A stretch of 64,000 nucleotides of DNA from Eubacteriales bacterium (GTDB lineage: Bacteria > Bacillota > Clostridia > Peptostreptococcales > Anaerovoracaceae): positions 31,820 through 95,819 of the forward strand of contig JAQUYC010000003.1 in NCBI GenBank assembly GCA_028692105.1. Direction: 5' to 3'. Of the stretch, positions 35,619 through 44,335 are shown piece after piece. How positions within the stretch are numbered: position 1 is the stretch's first letter; each line of letters begins with the position of its first letter. The notes beneath the pieces are model-generated. The model searched no databases. It saw only the letters and a program-made list of their open reading frames with translations, and was not told the origin of the DNA. Position numbers and translations under genes: made by a program.

Positions 35619-37019
35619 ATGAAAAAATTAACAATAAGACAAATTGCAGGAGCGGTAAACGGCGATTTGCTTCGCGGAGATCCGGATACTGCGGTGAGCG
35701 GTGTTTCAACTGACTCTCGAACGATCATGGAAGGAGAAGCCTTCGTTCCACTGATAGGAGAAAATCATAATGCACATGATTTTATTCCGCAGGCACTAAA
35801 ACGTGGATGCGGTCTGGTGGTTCTGTCAGAAATACCGGGGGAACAGCTGCTCCAAATTAGCAACGCAGGTTTTATCTTGGTCAAGGATACCACCGAGGCA
35901 CTTCAAAGGCTGGCAGCTTATTATCTGTCTCTTTTTTCAATAAAAAAGATAGGAGTAACGGGAAGTACCGGAAAGACGACCACGAAAGAAATGCTTTATA
36001 GTATTTTTTCGAAAAAGTATAAGACAGCAAGAAATCAAGGCAATTTGAATAACCATATCGGCTTGCCCCTGACCGTGCTTTCACTTCCGGAAGACACAGA
36101 GGTCGGAATATTTGAAATGGGAATGAGTGAGTTTGGTGAAATAGATCTGCTTGCTGAACTGGTACACCCCGATATCGGAATCATTACCAATATCGGAATC
36201 TCTCATATTGAAAACTTAGGGACTCAAGAAAATATATTAAAAGCAAAACTGGAAATTACGAATTATTTCAATCAGGACAACGTTTTAATCATCAATGAGA
36301 ACAGTGATTTATTATCAAAAGAAAAATCAACCGGAAACTATCAGATCATAACCATAGGCGAGACGGGCAGAAGCGATTTCATTATTTCTAATATTAGGGA
36401 TTTTGGAGAAAAAGGAATTGAGTTTGCCATTGAGTATAAAGGGCCCAATATGTCCTCATCTTCGCAAAATTTCCGACTTAATGTACCCGGACGGCACAAT
36501 GCATACAATGCAGCTCTTGCCGTTGCGGCAGGGATATCCTGCGGGATTACCATGAAAGAGGCTGCCGTAGGGCTATTGAAGCTCGAGATTACAGATAAAC
36601 GTCTTAATATTAAAGGGAAAAACGGAATGAAAATAATCGATGATACATATAATGCGAGTCCGGATTCAATGAGAGCCGCTATTGATGTATTAACTGCTAC
36701 TAGGGGCTTCAGAAAAATCGCAATTCTTGCAGACATGTTTGAACTGGGCGAAAATTCGGAGGCTTTTCACCTTGAAGTGGGACGATATGCGGCGGAAAGC
36801 GACATTGATATGCTGATAACGGTTGGCAAAATGGCAAAATATATAGCAGAAGGCGCCTACGGAAAACTTCAAGCGGATAAAATCCATTATTACGAAACAA
36901 AGGAGTTGCTGGTCAAAGATATTGGGAGTATGATATCATCCGGGGATGTCATCCTTCTGAAAGGCTCAAGAGGAATGGCTATGGATCAAGTGGTTAAGAA
37001 AATAATGGAGATAAACTGA
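35619..37019 (+). CDS. murF: UDP-MurNAc-tripeptide:D-Ala-D-Ala ligase
   Basis: 466 aa Mur ligase with the ATP loop GVTGSTGKTTTKEM, EMGMSEFGEI, the IDDTYNASPDSM motif specific to MurF, and LADMFELGE in the C-terminal domain. It joins D-Ala-D-Ala to UDP-MurNAc-tripeptide in the cytosol. It is tightly coupled to murE (one base) and mraY (two bases). Confidence 0.97.
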   Translation: MKKLTIRQIAGAVNGDLLRGDPDTAVSGVSTDSRTIMEGEAFVPLIGENHNAHDFIPQALKRGCGLVVLSEIPGEQLLQISNAGFILVKDTTEALQRLAAYYLSLFSIKKIGVTGSTGKTTTKEMLYSIFSKKYKTARNQGNLNNHIGLPLTVLSLPEDTEVGIFEMGMSEFGEIDLLAELVHPDIGIITNIGISHIENLGTQENILKAKLEITNYFNQDNVLIINENSDLLSKEKSTGNYQIITIGETGRSDFIISNIRDFGEKGIEFAIEYKGPNMSSSSQNFRLNVPGRHNAYNAALAVAAGISCGITMKEAAVGLLKLEITDKRLNIKGKNGMKIIDDTYNASPDSMRAAIDVLTATRGFRKIAILADMFELGENSEAFHLEVGRYAAESDIDMLITVGKMAKYIAEGAYGKLQADKIHYYETKELLVKDIGSMISSGDVILLKGSRGMAMDQVVKKIMEIN

Positions 37020-37021
37020 GT

Positions 37022-37978
37022 ATGGGATATTTACAGATAGGGATAACGGCGGCAATTGCATTCATCATAACAATAATTGCCACCCCCCTGCTGATTATGA
37101 TATTAAAACGTAATAAGGCAGGGCAGAGCATCAGGGAAGATGGTCCGCAGACGCATATGGTAAAATCCGGCACCCCAACCATGGGAGGCCTGGCAATTGT
37201 CGGTGCTGTACTGATAACCTGCCTGACGGCAGGTGATGTCAATACTGATATGATGATAATTATTATGGCATTTGTCGGATACGGAATTTTAGGTTTTTTG
37301 GATGATTTTGTAAAGGTCTCTCTTAAGAGAAATTTAGGTCTGACAGCAAAGCAGAAGATTGTTTTGCAGACACTGATCGCAGCAGGGCTTGCTTTCTATC
37401 AATCAAGGGTTTCCGTATATGGGACCACGGTATTTATTCCAATTATAAGTGAATATGTAGACTTTGGAATATGGTATGTCCCATTTGCAGCATTCGTCGT
37501 TGTAGCTATGGTAAACAGTGTAAATCTAACGGATGGGCTTGATGGTCTGGCTTCGGGAGTGACATTGATTGTTGCATTGTTTTTAGCGCTTGCAGGTTCT
37601 GAATATGGTTTTACAACAACCCCGGTTTTTTGTTCGGCAATGGCCGGTGCATGCTTCGGTTTTCTGATGTTCAACAGATATCCTGCAAAAGTCTTTATGG
37701 GAGATACCGGATCTATGGCACTTGGCGGAGGGATCGCCGCGGCAGCGATACTGATGAATATTGAACTTGTAATTCCACTGGCAGGAGGCGTGTATGTAGT
37801 CGAAGCACTGTCGGTAATATTACAGGTAGCAAGTTATAAAACAAGGAAAAAAAGGATATTCAAAATGGCTCCGCTGCATCATCACTTTGAGTTAAACGGA
37901 TGGAAAGAAACGAGAGTAGTAGCGGTGTTCTGGATTGCCACTTTTGTTTTGTGTTCAATCAGTCTGCTGATAATATAG
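37022..37978 (+). CDS. mraY: Phospho-MurNAc-pentapeptide transferase
   Basis: 318 aa with ten membrane helices. It carries the MraY motifs: GFLDDFVKVSLKRN, NSVNLTDGLDGLASG, FMGDTGSMALGG and PLHHHFELNGWKE. It makes lipid I from UDP-MurNAc-pentapeptide and undecaprenyl phosphate. Its stop codon TAG is formed at the left edge of the MITE-like element at 37976; without the insertion the stop would read TAA. Confidence 0.97.
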   Translation: MGYLQIGITAAIAFIITIIATPLLIMILKRNKAGQSIREDGPQTHMVKSGTPTMGGLAIVGAVLITCLTAGDVNTDMMIIIMAFVGYGILGFLDDFVKVSLKRNLGLTAKQKIVLQTLIAAGLAFYQSRVSVYGTTVFIPIISEYVDFGIWYVPFAAFVVVAMVNSVNLTDGLDGLASGVTLIVALFLALAGSEYGFTTTPVFCSAMAGACFGFLMFNRYPAKVFMGDTGSMALGGGIAAAAILMNIELVIPLAGGVYVVEALSVILQVASYKTRKKRIFKMAPLHHHFELNGWKETRVVAVFWIATFVLCSISLLII

Positions 37979-38239
37979 GGCTTGCTGAACGGATAAGGAT
38001 TATCCGTTCAGTGAAAGCAAAGCTTTCAAATAAACTCAAAAGTGTAGCAACATTAGCGCTTTTGAGTATATCAAGCCCTATTTATCGGCGGCTGAACCGG
38101 CATAACTATCAATTAGCAATCTGTTATGCCGCCTGAGGTGCAATGTTTTTTTAATGTTATCGAGAAAAACCTTGCACTTCATGGATTTAGAAAGGGTCAT
38201 ATCGTATTTTACCCTTACTGAATCGTTCAGTAAGCCCTA
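37976..38239. mobile_element. MITE-like structured element between mraY and murD
   Basis: 264 bp bounded by imperfect terminal inverted repeats TAGGGCTTgCTGAACGg (left) and TAGGGCTTaCTGAACGa (right, reverse complement), both ends carrying a TA that could be the duplicated target. Internal hairpins include CTGAACGGATAA-gga-TTATCCGTTCAG (37985-38011), ACTCAAAAG/CTTTTGAGT (38034-38067), GGCATAAC/GTTATGCC (38099-38130) and a 16-bp imperfect stem (38135-38180). A further copy of the terminal motif, CAAGCCCTA, lies at 38072-38080. No transposase frame is present. Confidence 0.6.
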
Positions 38240-38266
38240 ATATAATGCAAGGAAGAAGGAATTTTA

Positions 38267-39631
38267 GTGAATCAATTGGCAAATAAAAAAATACTGGTAG
38301 TCGGCATGGGGAAATCAGGCATTGCCGCAACACAGGCATTATTGAAACTGGGATCAGTTGTTTCTGTATACGATCAGAAGGAAGAAGACAAACTTGATAC
38401 CCAGCTGATACAATTTTTGAGAAATAAGAATGTAACCTGTTATTTCGGTAAGGAACCAAAAAATACGGAAGATTTAGATATGGTTGTGATCAGCCCCGGG
38501 GTACCTTTGAACACCGGTTTTGTAAAAAGGGCAAAGGATGCCGGAGCAGAGGTGATCGGCGAATTAGAGATTGCCTTCAGAGTCGGAAAGGGAAAATACG
38601 CAGCAATTACCGGAACAAACGGTAAGACTACGACGACGACTCTTGTTGGTCAGATATTTAAAAATTCCGGCAGGAAAACTTACGTTGTGGGAAATGTGGG
38701 AGTTGCTGTCATATCAAAGGCACTCTGTACCTCAGAAGAGGATTGGCTTGTAACCGAAACCAGCAGTTTTCAGCTGGAAACGACACGCTATTTTAAACCG
38801 GAAATATCTGTACTCCTGAATATTACTCCGGACCATATGGACCGACATAAGACTATGGAAAATTATGCGAATGCGAAAGCTATGATTTTTAAGAATCAGG
38901 ATGAAAGCCAGTATTTTATAGTAAACTATGACGATGCCGAATCCCGGAAACTGATAAAACATTGCAAGGCGAAAGTAATTCCTTTCAGCAGAAAGACAGC
39001 GCTTGATTTAGGATGTTTCGTACTTGACGGAGATATAGTCATCCGAAATGAAGAAGGACAATACATTGATATATGTAAAGCCGATGAATTGAGAATCCCG
39101 GGCGCTCATAACCTGGAAAATGCCTTGGCAGCGGCAGCTGCAAGTTACTTTTCGGGTATTTCACCTGAAGTGATCAGCAAAACACTGAGGGAATTCGAAG
39201 GGGTTGAACATCGTCTCGAATTTGTCGGAGAAGTTGACGGGATCCGATTTGTCAATGACTCAAAAGGAACTAATCCTGATGCATCCATAAAGGCCATTGA
39301 AGCAATCAAAGGAAATATTGTTCTGATAGCAGGCGGCTATGATAAGGGTTCTGATTATGAAGAATTTGTTAAAGCGTTTAATGGAAAAGTCAAACATCTG
39401 ATTCTGTTAGGCAAAACAGCACCTAAAATTAAACAAACGGCAGAACGGTTGGGCTTTACAAATATAACCATGGTGAAAACCATGGATGAATGTATAAAAA
39501 CAGGCTATGAAAAGGCAGCCGCAGGAGATACCGTTCTTCTGTCTCCGGCTTGCGCAAGCTGGGATATGTATACCTGTTTTGAGCAAAGAGGAGATCATTT
39601 TAAAAACTGTGTAAGAGATCTGGAGAAATAG
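38267..39631 (+). CDS. murD: UDP-MurNAc-L-alanine:D-glutamate ligase
   Basis: 454 aa from a GTG start with GAAGGA upstream. A Rossmann-like N-terminus (VVGMGKSGIAA), the ATP loop ITGTNGKTTTTT, TSSFQLE and NDSKGTNPDA are all present, as is the C-terminal SPACASWDMY. It adds D-glutamate to UDP-MurNAc-L-Ala. It is separated from mraY by the MITE-like element, so its transcription depends on read-through of that structure or on an unseen promoter. Confidence 0.96.
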   Translation: MNQLANKKILVVGMGKSGIAATQALLKLGSVVSVYDQKEEDKLDTQLIQFLRNKNVTCYFGKEPKNTEDLDMVVISPGVPLNTGFVKRAKDAGAEVIGELEIAFRVGKGKYAAITGTNGKTTTTTLVGQIFKNSGRKTYVVGNVGVAVISKALCTSEEDWLVTETSSFQLETTRYFKPEISVLLNITPDHMDRHKTMENYANAKAMIFKNQDESQYFIVNYDDAESRKLIKHCKAKVIPFSRKTALDLGCFVLDGDIVIRNEEGQYIDICKADELRIPGAHNLENALAAAAASYFSGISPEVISKTLREFEGVEHRLEFVGEVDGIRFVNDSKGTNPDASIKAIEAIKGNIVLIAGGYDKGSDYEEFVKAFNGKVKHLILLGKTAPKIKQTAERLGFTNITMVKTMDECIKTGYEKAAAGDTVLLSPACASWDMYTCFEQRGDHFKNCVRDLEK

Positions 39632-39664
39632 AGGCGGTGCAAATTAACAAGCAAGGAGAAATAA

Positions 39665-40780
39665 ATGGCGCATAAAAATAAGTCCCTGAAGAAATCAGGG
39701 GATTTTATCCTGACCATCATTGTCTTGGCGCTTGTGGTCTTCGGAGTGATTATGGTGTTCAGCTCCAGCTATTATAGCGCCCTCAATGATTCAGGGGATC
39801 CTTATGATTATTTGAAAAAGGATATAGTATGGGCAATGTTAGGGTTGGTCGCCATGCTTTTTTGTACTTATTTAGACTACAGAGTTTATGCAAAGTTTGC
39901 ACCGGCGATACTTGCTATAAGTCTTCTGTTATTGGGGCTGCTGTTCACTCCTTTAGGCGTCACAAGAAATTATGCTACAAGATGGATCGGAGTGGGAGAC
40001 TTCACTATTATGCCCGGCGAAGTGTCCAAGATTGCAGCTATTATATTTGTGGCCTGGTATTTAAGCCGCGACCCAAAGAGAATCAGATCATTCACTAAAG
40101 GTGTGCTGCCCATGCTGGCACTTTGCGGACTTTATTTCGGCCTGATTATTTTGCAGCCGAATCTGTCGACAGCCATAACAGTCTGCGGCATTATAATCGG
40201 AATAATGTTTGTAGCAGGCTTGAACATATTGTACCTGGCAGGTATCATCGGACTCGGTACGGCAGGTATAGCACTCCTAATATTGACCGATGAAGGTGGA
40301 TACCGTTTGAAAAGACTTACCAGTTTTCTGGATCCCTTTCAGGACCCTTTAGGTGATGGGTACCAGGTAATACAGTCTCTTTTAGCGTTAGGATCGGGAG
40401 GGCTTTTTGGTGTTGGTCTTGGCAGAAGCATCCAGAAGACGCTTTACCTTCCGGAACCACAGAATGACTTCATATTTGCAATCATAGGAGAGGAGCTCGG
40501 CTTTATAGGCTGTCTGATCCTCATAACTTGTTATATCGTGCTCATCTGGCGCGGCATACATATCTCCCTGAATGCGCCTGATATGTTTGGAACTCTTTTG
40601 GCATCAGGTATTACGATCATGCTGGCCTTGCAGGTAATTCTTAATATCGCCGTAGTCACATCATCGCTGCCGCCGACCGGAATCACACTGCCATTTATAA
40701 GCTATGGGGGTAATGCCTTGATACTCTTTATGGGCTCAATGGGGATATTGCTTAATATATCGCGGCATTCGGCCCGATAG
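39665..40780 (+). CDS. ftsW: Septal peptidoglycan glycosyltransferase FtsW
   Basis: 371 aa SEDS protein with about ten transmembrane helices. Family motifs are MPGEVSKIA, LQPNLSTA, RLTSFLDPFQDPLGDGYQ (the large extracytoplasmic loop), GEELGFIG and LPFISYGGNALI. It polymerises lipid II together with a class B PBP at the septum. Position between murD and murG favours FtsW over RodA. AAGGAG precedes the start. Confidence 0.93.
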   Translation: MAHKNKSLKKSGDFILTIIVLALVVFGVIMVFSSSYYSALNDSGDPYDYLKKDIVWAMLGLVAMLFCTYLDYRVYAKFAPAILAISLLLLGLLFTPLGVTRNYATRWIGVGDFTIMPGEVSKIAAIIFVAWYLSRDPKRIRSFTKGVLPMLALCGLYFGLIILQPNLSTAITVCGIIIGIMFVAGLNILYLAGIIGLGTAGIALLILTDEGGYRLKRLTSFLDPFQDPLGDGYQVIQSLLALGSGGLFGVGLGRSIQKTLYLPEPQNDFIFAIIGEELGFIGCLILITCYIVLIWRGIHISLNAPDMFGTLLASGITIMLALQVILNIAVVTSSLPPTGITLPFISYGGNALILFMGSMGILLNISRHSAR

Positions 40781-40822
40781 CCGCGTTCCAATAATGCGAC
40801 ATTCGTACTTGACGGTAAGAGG

Positions 40823-40920
40823 CGCGCTGCGGGTATTCCCAAAGGCGGACGTAAAACCGATTACCGCCTTTATGCGAAGCATACAAAGGCGGCGGGAGCC
40901 GTGAGAATACTCGCAGCGCG
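40823..40920 (+). promoter_or_regulatory. Competing-hairpin structure in the murG leader
   Basis: A 16-bp outer stem (one mismatch) joins CGCGCTGCGGGTATTC (40823-40838) and GAATACTCGCAGCGCG (40905-40920). Inside, AAAGGCGG occurs at 40841 and 40885 and both can pair with CCGCCTTT at 40864-40871, so two exclusive stems exist. Either an attenuator-like RNA or another inserted repeat; there is no T-run. The ribosome binding site of murG is 11 bases downstream. Confidence 0.5.
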
Positions 40921-40942
40921 ACGTTATTATGGAGGAGACAGA

Positions 40943-42037
40943 ATGAAAGTTATCATGACGGGCGGCGGCACGGGCGGACATATTTATCCGGCCATCGCTA
41001 TCGCAGACAAAATAAAGAGAAAACACCCTGAAGCGGAAATCTTATTTGTCGGTACGGAACGCGGCATGGAAAAAGATCTTGTTCCGAAAAACGGATACGA
41101 GATCCGCTTCATCACAGTCAGCGGGTTTAACAGGAAGAAACTGTGGAAAAACCTCAGAACAGCAGCAGACCTTGCCATAGGATACAGGCAGGCGAGCAGG
41201 ATAATAGAGGAATTCAGACCCGATCTGGTCATTGGCACCGGAGGCTATGTATGCGGTCCCGTGGTACGCGCGGCACAAAAGAAAGGCATCCGTTCATATA
41301 TTCATGAACAGAACGCTTATCCCGGGTTGGCAAACAAGCTTTTAGAAAAATATGCGGATAAGGTGTTCGTCAGTTTCTCAGAATCAAAAAAGTACTTTAA
41401 GAATCAAGACAAGCTAATTATAACGGGGAATCCGATTCGAAAAAGTTTTATAATCTGCAGTATGAATAACAGCAGAGAAAAAATGGGAATCAAAGCTACT
41501 GAGTTCGTGATACTTTGTTTTGGAGGAAGCCTCGGCTCGGAAAAAATCAACAGTACAATGCTGCATGTGATCAAGGCGATTAACGGCATGCCGGAAATCA
41601 GGCTGTTTTTTATTACCGGAAAATACTATTATCAAAAAGTATGTGATACAATTGAAAAAGCGGATATTGTTTTGAATGAGAATATAAATATTATTGAATA
41701 TGCTGATAATATGCATGAATATCTTTCTGCTGCGGATCTTGTTATCAGCAGGGCCGGCGCTTTGACTGTTTCGGAAATTACAGCCTGCGGAAAGGCGTCT
41801 ATTCTAATTCCATCTCCCAATGTGACAGGGAATCACCAGTATTACAATGCCAAGGTAGTAGCAGATAAAGGCGGGGCGATAATCATAGAAGAGAAGGATC
41901 TTTCCGATGAAAGTCTGCTCGGGATTATACTGCGCTTAAAGAATAATAAAGAAGCGTTAAACTGCATGTCGGCAGCAAGCGCAAAGGTTGGCAAAATCGA
42001 CTCGGTCGATATGATTTACGATAATCTCGGAATTTAG
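40943..42037 (+). CDS. murG: UDP-GlcNAc:lipid I N-acetylglucosaminyltransferase
   Basis: 364 aa from ATG 40943 (GGAGGA seven bases upstream; the frame opens earlier at 40901 inside the hairpin region, an unlikely start). GT-B fold glycosyltransferase with GGGTGGHIYPA, GTGGYVCGPVVRAA, HEQNAYPG, CFGGSLGSEKIN and ISRAGALTVSEI. It completes lipid II on the inner membrane face. Confidence 0.96.
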   Translation: MKVIMTGGGTGGHIYPAIAIADKIKRKHPEAEILFVGTERGMEKDLVPKNGYEIRFITVSGFNRKKLWKNLRTAADLAIGYRQASRIIEEFRPDLVIGTGGYVCGPVVRAAQKKGIRSYIHEQNAYPGLANKLLEKYADKVFVSFSESKKYFKNQDKLIITGNPIRKSFIICSMNNSREKMGIKATEFVILCFGGSLGSEKINSTMLHVIKAINGMPEIRLFFITGKYYYQKVCDTIEKADIVLNENINIIEYADNMHEYLSAADLVISRAGALTVSEITACGKASILIPSPNVTGNHQYYNAKVVADKGGAIIIEEKDLSDESLLGIILRLKNNKEALNCMSAASAKVGKIDSVDMIYDNLGI

Positions 42038-42050
42038 ACATATACGTTTC

Positions 42051-42100
42051 GAAAATCAGCAGTTTTGCCTGCTATGTCGAAGTTCCGGGCAGAATGCTTA
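42051..42100. repeat. Repeat family B copy 2
   Basis: Begins GAAAATCAGCAG, contains the hairpin AGCAG-ttttgc-CTGCT, and ends with GTCGAAGTTCCGGGCAGAAT then GCTTA, as in 31976-32043. The 42101-42172 stretch also holds a weak hairpin AGGCTGA/TCAGCCT that could end the murG transcript. Confidence 0.5.
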
Positions 42101-42172
42101 GATGTAACACCTTTTAAAGAACATCATATTATAATTAGAGGCTGACGAACTTCAGCCTTTAATTAACGGCCA

Positions 42173-42214
42173 CCGGCTCGCCTGATTTGCATTACAAATC
42201 GATGGCGAACCATG
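42173..42214. repeat. Dispersed palindromic element, copy 3
   Basis: CCGGCTCGCCTGATTTGCAT, then TACAAATCGATGGCGAACC. It is self-complementary (GATTTG/CAAATC; CGCC/GGCG) and matches copies at 6180 (opposite strand) and 12626. Confidence 0.55.
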
Positions 42215-42284
42215 CAAGGAAATCACAGATTTTCAAATAGTTGTTTTTTGCTGCAAATTGAGCCGAAAAAGAGGTGTTATTCTT

Positions 42285-43553
42285 GTGGAACAATTTCTGA
42301 TAGGCGGCGGAAAGAAGCTGACCGGCGAGTATGAGCTTACAGGTGCCAAAAATGCGGTTTTACCGATACTGGCCGCTACCATCGTTACAGGAAACGAAAG
42401 CATAATAGAAAGCTGCCCCAATCTTTCAGACGTACAGACAATGTTCACTATTTTAAGAGAACTTGGATGCAAGATTACACAAGATGAAGACAAAGTGATA
42501 ATAAATACGGAGCCGATAAATTCTCATACGATACCTGAACATCTGATGAGAGAAATGAGGTCCTCGGTTTTTTTGATGGGACCTATGATCGCCAGGTGTG
42601 GAAAAGTAACATTGAGTTACCCGGGTGGCTGTGAAATCGGATTGCGGCCTATTGATATTCATCTATCGGCACTAAGAAAGTTAGGTGTTACGATCAAGGA
42701 AGCTCATGGTTTCCTGGAATGCACAGCGGATCGGCTGACAGGCTGCAGAATACTACTTGATTTTCCAAGCGTCGGAGCAACTGAAAATGTAATGATGGCG
42801 GCAACTGCCGCAGAGGGGGAGACCAGGATAATCAATCCTGCGAAGGAGCCGGAAATCATTGACCTTCAAGACTATCTGAACGCATGCGGAGCAGACATCA
42901 AAGGAGCAGGAACAGGAGAAATTCTGATTCGCGGCAAAAAATCATATCACCGCGCAGAACATAAGGTAATTCCCGACAGAATCGAGGGAGGTACCATCTT
43001 AGCGGCAGTGGCAATGACAGGAGGCAGCATCATCCTGAGAAATGCCATACCGGAACATATGAGTATGACTTTATCAAAGCTGAGGGAAGCAGGCTGCAGA
43101 ATACGTGAAGGAAATGACTTCGTGATTATGACGGCTCCCGAAAAATTGAATGCCATGGACACGTTGATAACCCAGCCATACCCCGGATTTCCAACCGATA
43201 TGCAATCACAGTTCTTGACACTTATGACGATAGCTCAGGGTACCAGTATCATTACAGAAACGATATTTGAGAGCCGTTTCAAGTATGTTGAGGAGCTTGT
43301 GAAAATGGGAGCCAGGATTAAAGTGGACGGCAGAACCGCAGTAGTTACCGGAGTAGATAAGCTTACCGGAGCAAGAGTCGTGTCAAAAGACCTTCGAGGA
43401 GGCGCATCTTTGGTGCTTGCCGGCTTGGGCGCAGAAGGGGAAACAATTGTAGAAAATATTTGCCATATTGACAGAGGATATGATAAATTTGAATTAGCGC
43501 TGCGCAAAATAGGCGCCGAAATCAGACGAGAAACGATACAGGATAAAACTTGA
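42285..43553 (+). CDS. murA: UDP-GlcNAc 1-carboxyvinyltransferase
   Basis: 422 aa from a GTG start with AGAGGTG upstream. Two-domain EPSP-synthase fold; the PEP-binding catalytic cysteine C116 is present in PGGCEIGLRPIDIHL, so fosfomycin sensitivity at this enzyme is expected. KNAVLPILAA and GFPTDMQSQF are family segments. It commits UDP-GlcNAc to peptidoglycan. Its stop is 11 bases before the ftsQ start. murB, often near it, is absent from the window. Confidence 0.97.
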   Translation: MEQFLIGGGKKLTGEYELTGAKNAVLPILAATIVTGNESIIESCPNLSDVQTMFTILRELGCKITQDEDKVIINTEPINSHTIPEHLMREMRSSVFLMGPMIARCGKVTLSYPGGCEIGLRPIDIHLSALRKLGVTIKEAHGFLECTADRLTGCRILLDFPSVGATENVMMAATAAEGETRIINPAKEPEIIDLQDYLNACGADIKGAGTGEILIRGKKSYHRAEHKVIPDRIEGGTILAAVAMTGGSIILRNAIPEHMSMTLSKLREAGCRIREGNDFVIMTAPEKLNAMDTLITQPYPGFPTDMQSQFLTLMTIAQGTSIITETIFESRFKYVEELVKMGARIKVDGRTAVVTGVDKLTGARVVSKDLRGGASLVLAGLGAEGETIVENICHIDRGYDKFELALRKIGAEIRRETIQDKT

Positions 43554-43564
43554 GGGAATGGGCA

Positions 43565-44311
43565 ATGAAGGAAACGGATCAAGTCAGGAAGAAGAGAAAG
43601 AGGAAAAAGAAGCATTATTTATTGAAATTTGTTATTTTACTGGCATTAGCAACGGGTCTGTATTTCTTTTTTTCATCAAGTATGTTTGATATCCAGAAGA
43701 TTACGGTAGAAGATAATAGTCATTATACAACAGAACAGCTGATCAGCCTGGCGGGAGCAAAGACGGGAGAGAATCTGTTTGATGCATCTCTATCTAAGAT
43801 GAAAGAGAAGCTGTTGGCAGATCCCTATATAAAGAATGTTAAACTGAAAAAGCGCCTGCCCGCCGAGGTTGTCATCAGCGTCGAAGAGCGCAAAGAGGAT
43901 GCCGCAGTGCCTTATGGAAGCAGGTATATCCTTATCGACAGTGAGGGAATGGTTCTTAGAATATCGGATGTCGAGCCAGCCATTACGCTGCTTACCGGTA
44001 TGGTCGTTATCAACATGGAACCGGGTACTCCTTTGGAAGTGGAACAGAACGCCCTGCTGACCGACACGCTGAAACTGCTTCAGCAAGCTAAGGAGCATGA
44101 ACTGTATTTTAAAAAGATTGATATTTCAAATCTTGTGATTAAAGCACATATTTATGATCAGCTGATTTGTGAGGGTACAGCGGAGAATATTATGGACAAT
44201 CTGGACTCTCTGCAGGATGTGCTGTATGATTTATATACAAAAGGAATTGAACGTGGTGTGATTAAAATGGGCAGTGATGAGTATTTTTCGTTCAGCCCAC
44301 TGGTGGAATAA
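43565..44311 (+). CDS. ftsQ: Cell division protein FtsQ/DivIB
   Basis: 248 aa from ATG 43565 (GAGGGAA upstream; the frame also opens at TTG 43550). A very basic cytoplasmic N-terminus (KKRKRKKK), one transmembrane helix (~20-38), a POTRA domain with FDIQKITVEDNSHYTTEQL split by an SLAGAKTGENLFD segment, and a beta domain. It scaffolds FtsL and DivIC in the divisome. Confidence 0.92.
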   Translation: MKETDQVRKKRKRKKKHYLLKFVILLALATGLYFFFSSSMFDIQKITVEDNSHYTTEQLISLAGAKTGENLFDASLSKMKEKLLADPYIKNVKLKKRLPAEVVISVEERKEDAAVPYGSRYILIDSEGMVLRISDVEPAITLLTGMVVINMEPGTPLEVEQNALLTDTLKLLQQAKEHELYFKKIDISNLVIKAHIYDQLICEGTAENIMDNLDSLQDVLYDLYTKGIERGVIKMGSDEYFSFSPLVE

Positions 44312-44335
44312 ATGACGATGGGAGATAAATAACAA

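Noticed and set aside
37976..38239. Element between mraY and murD as a Rho-independent terminator
   Set aside because: The stems are not followed by a proper T-run at the end, the operon must continue, and the inverted ends with flanking TA fit an inserted element better.
40901..40942. ATG at 40901 as murG start
   Set aside because: It sits inside the hairpin arm; ATG 40943 has a good ribosome binding site and matches the family N-terminus.
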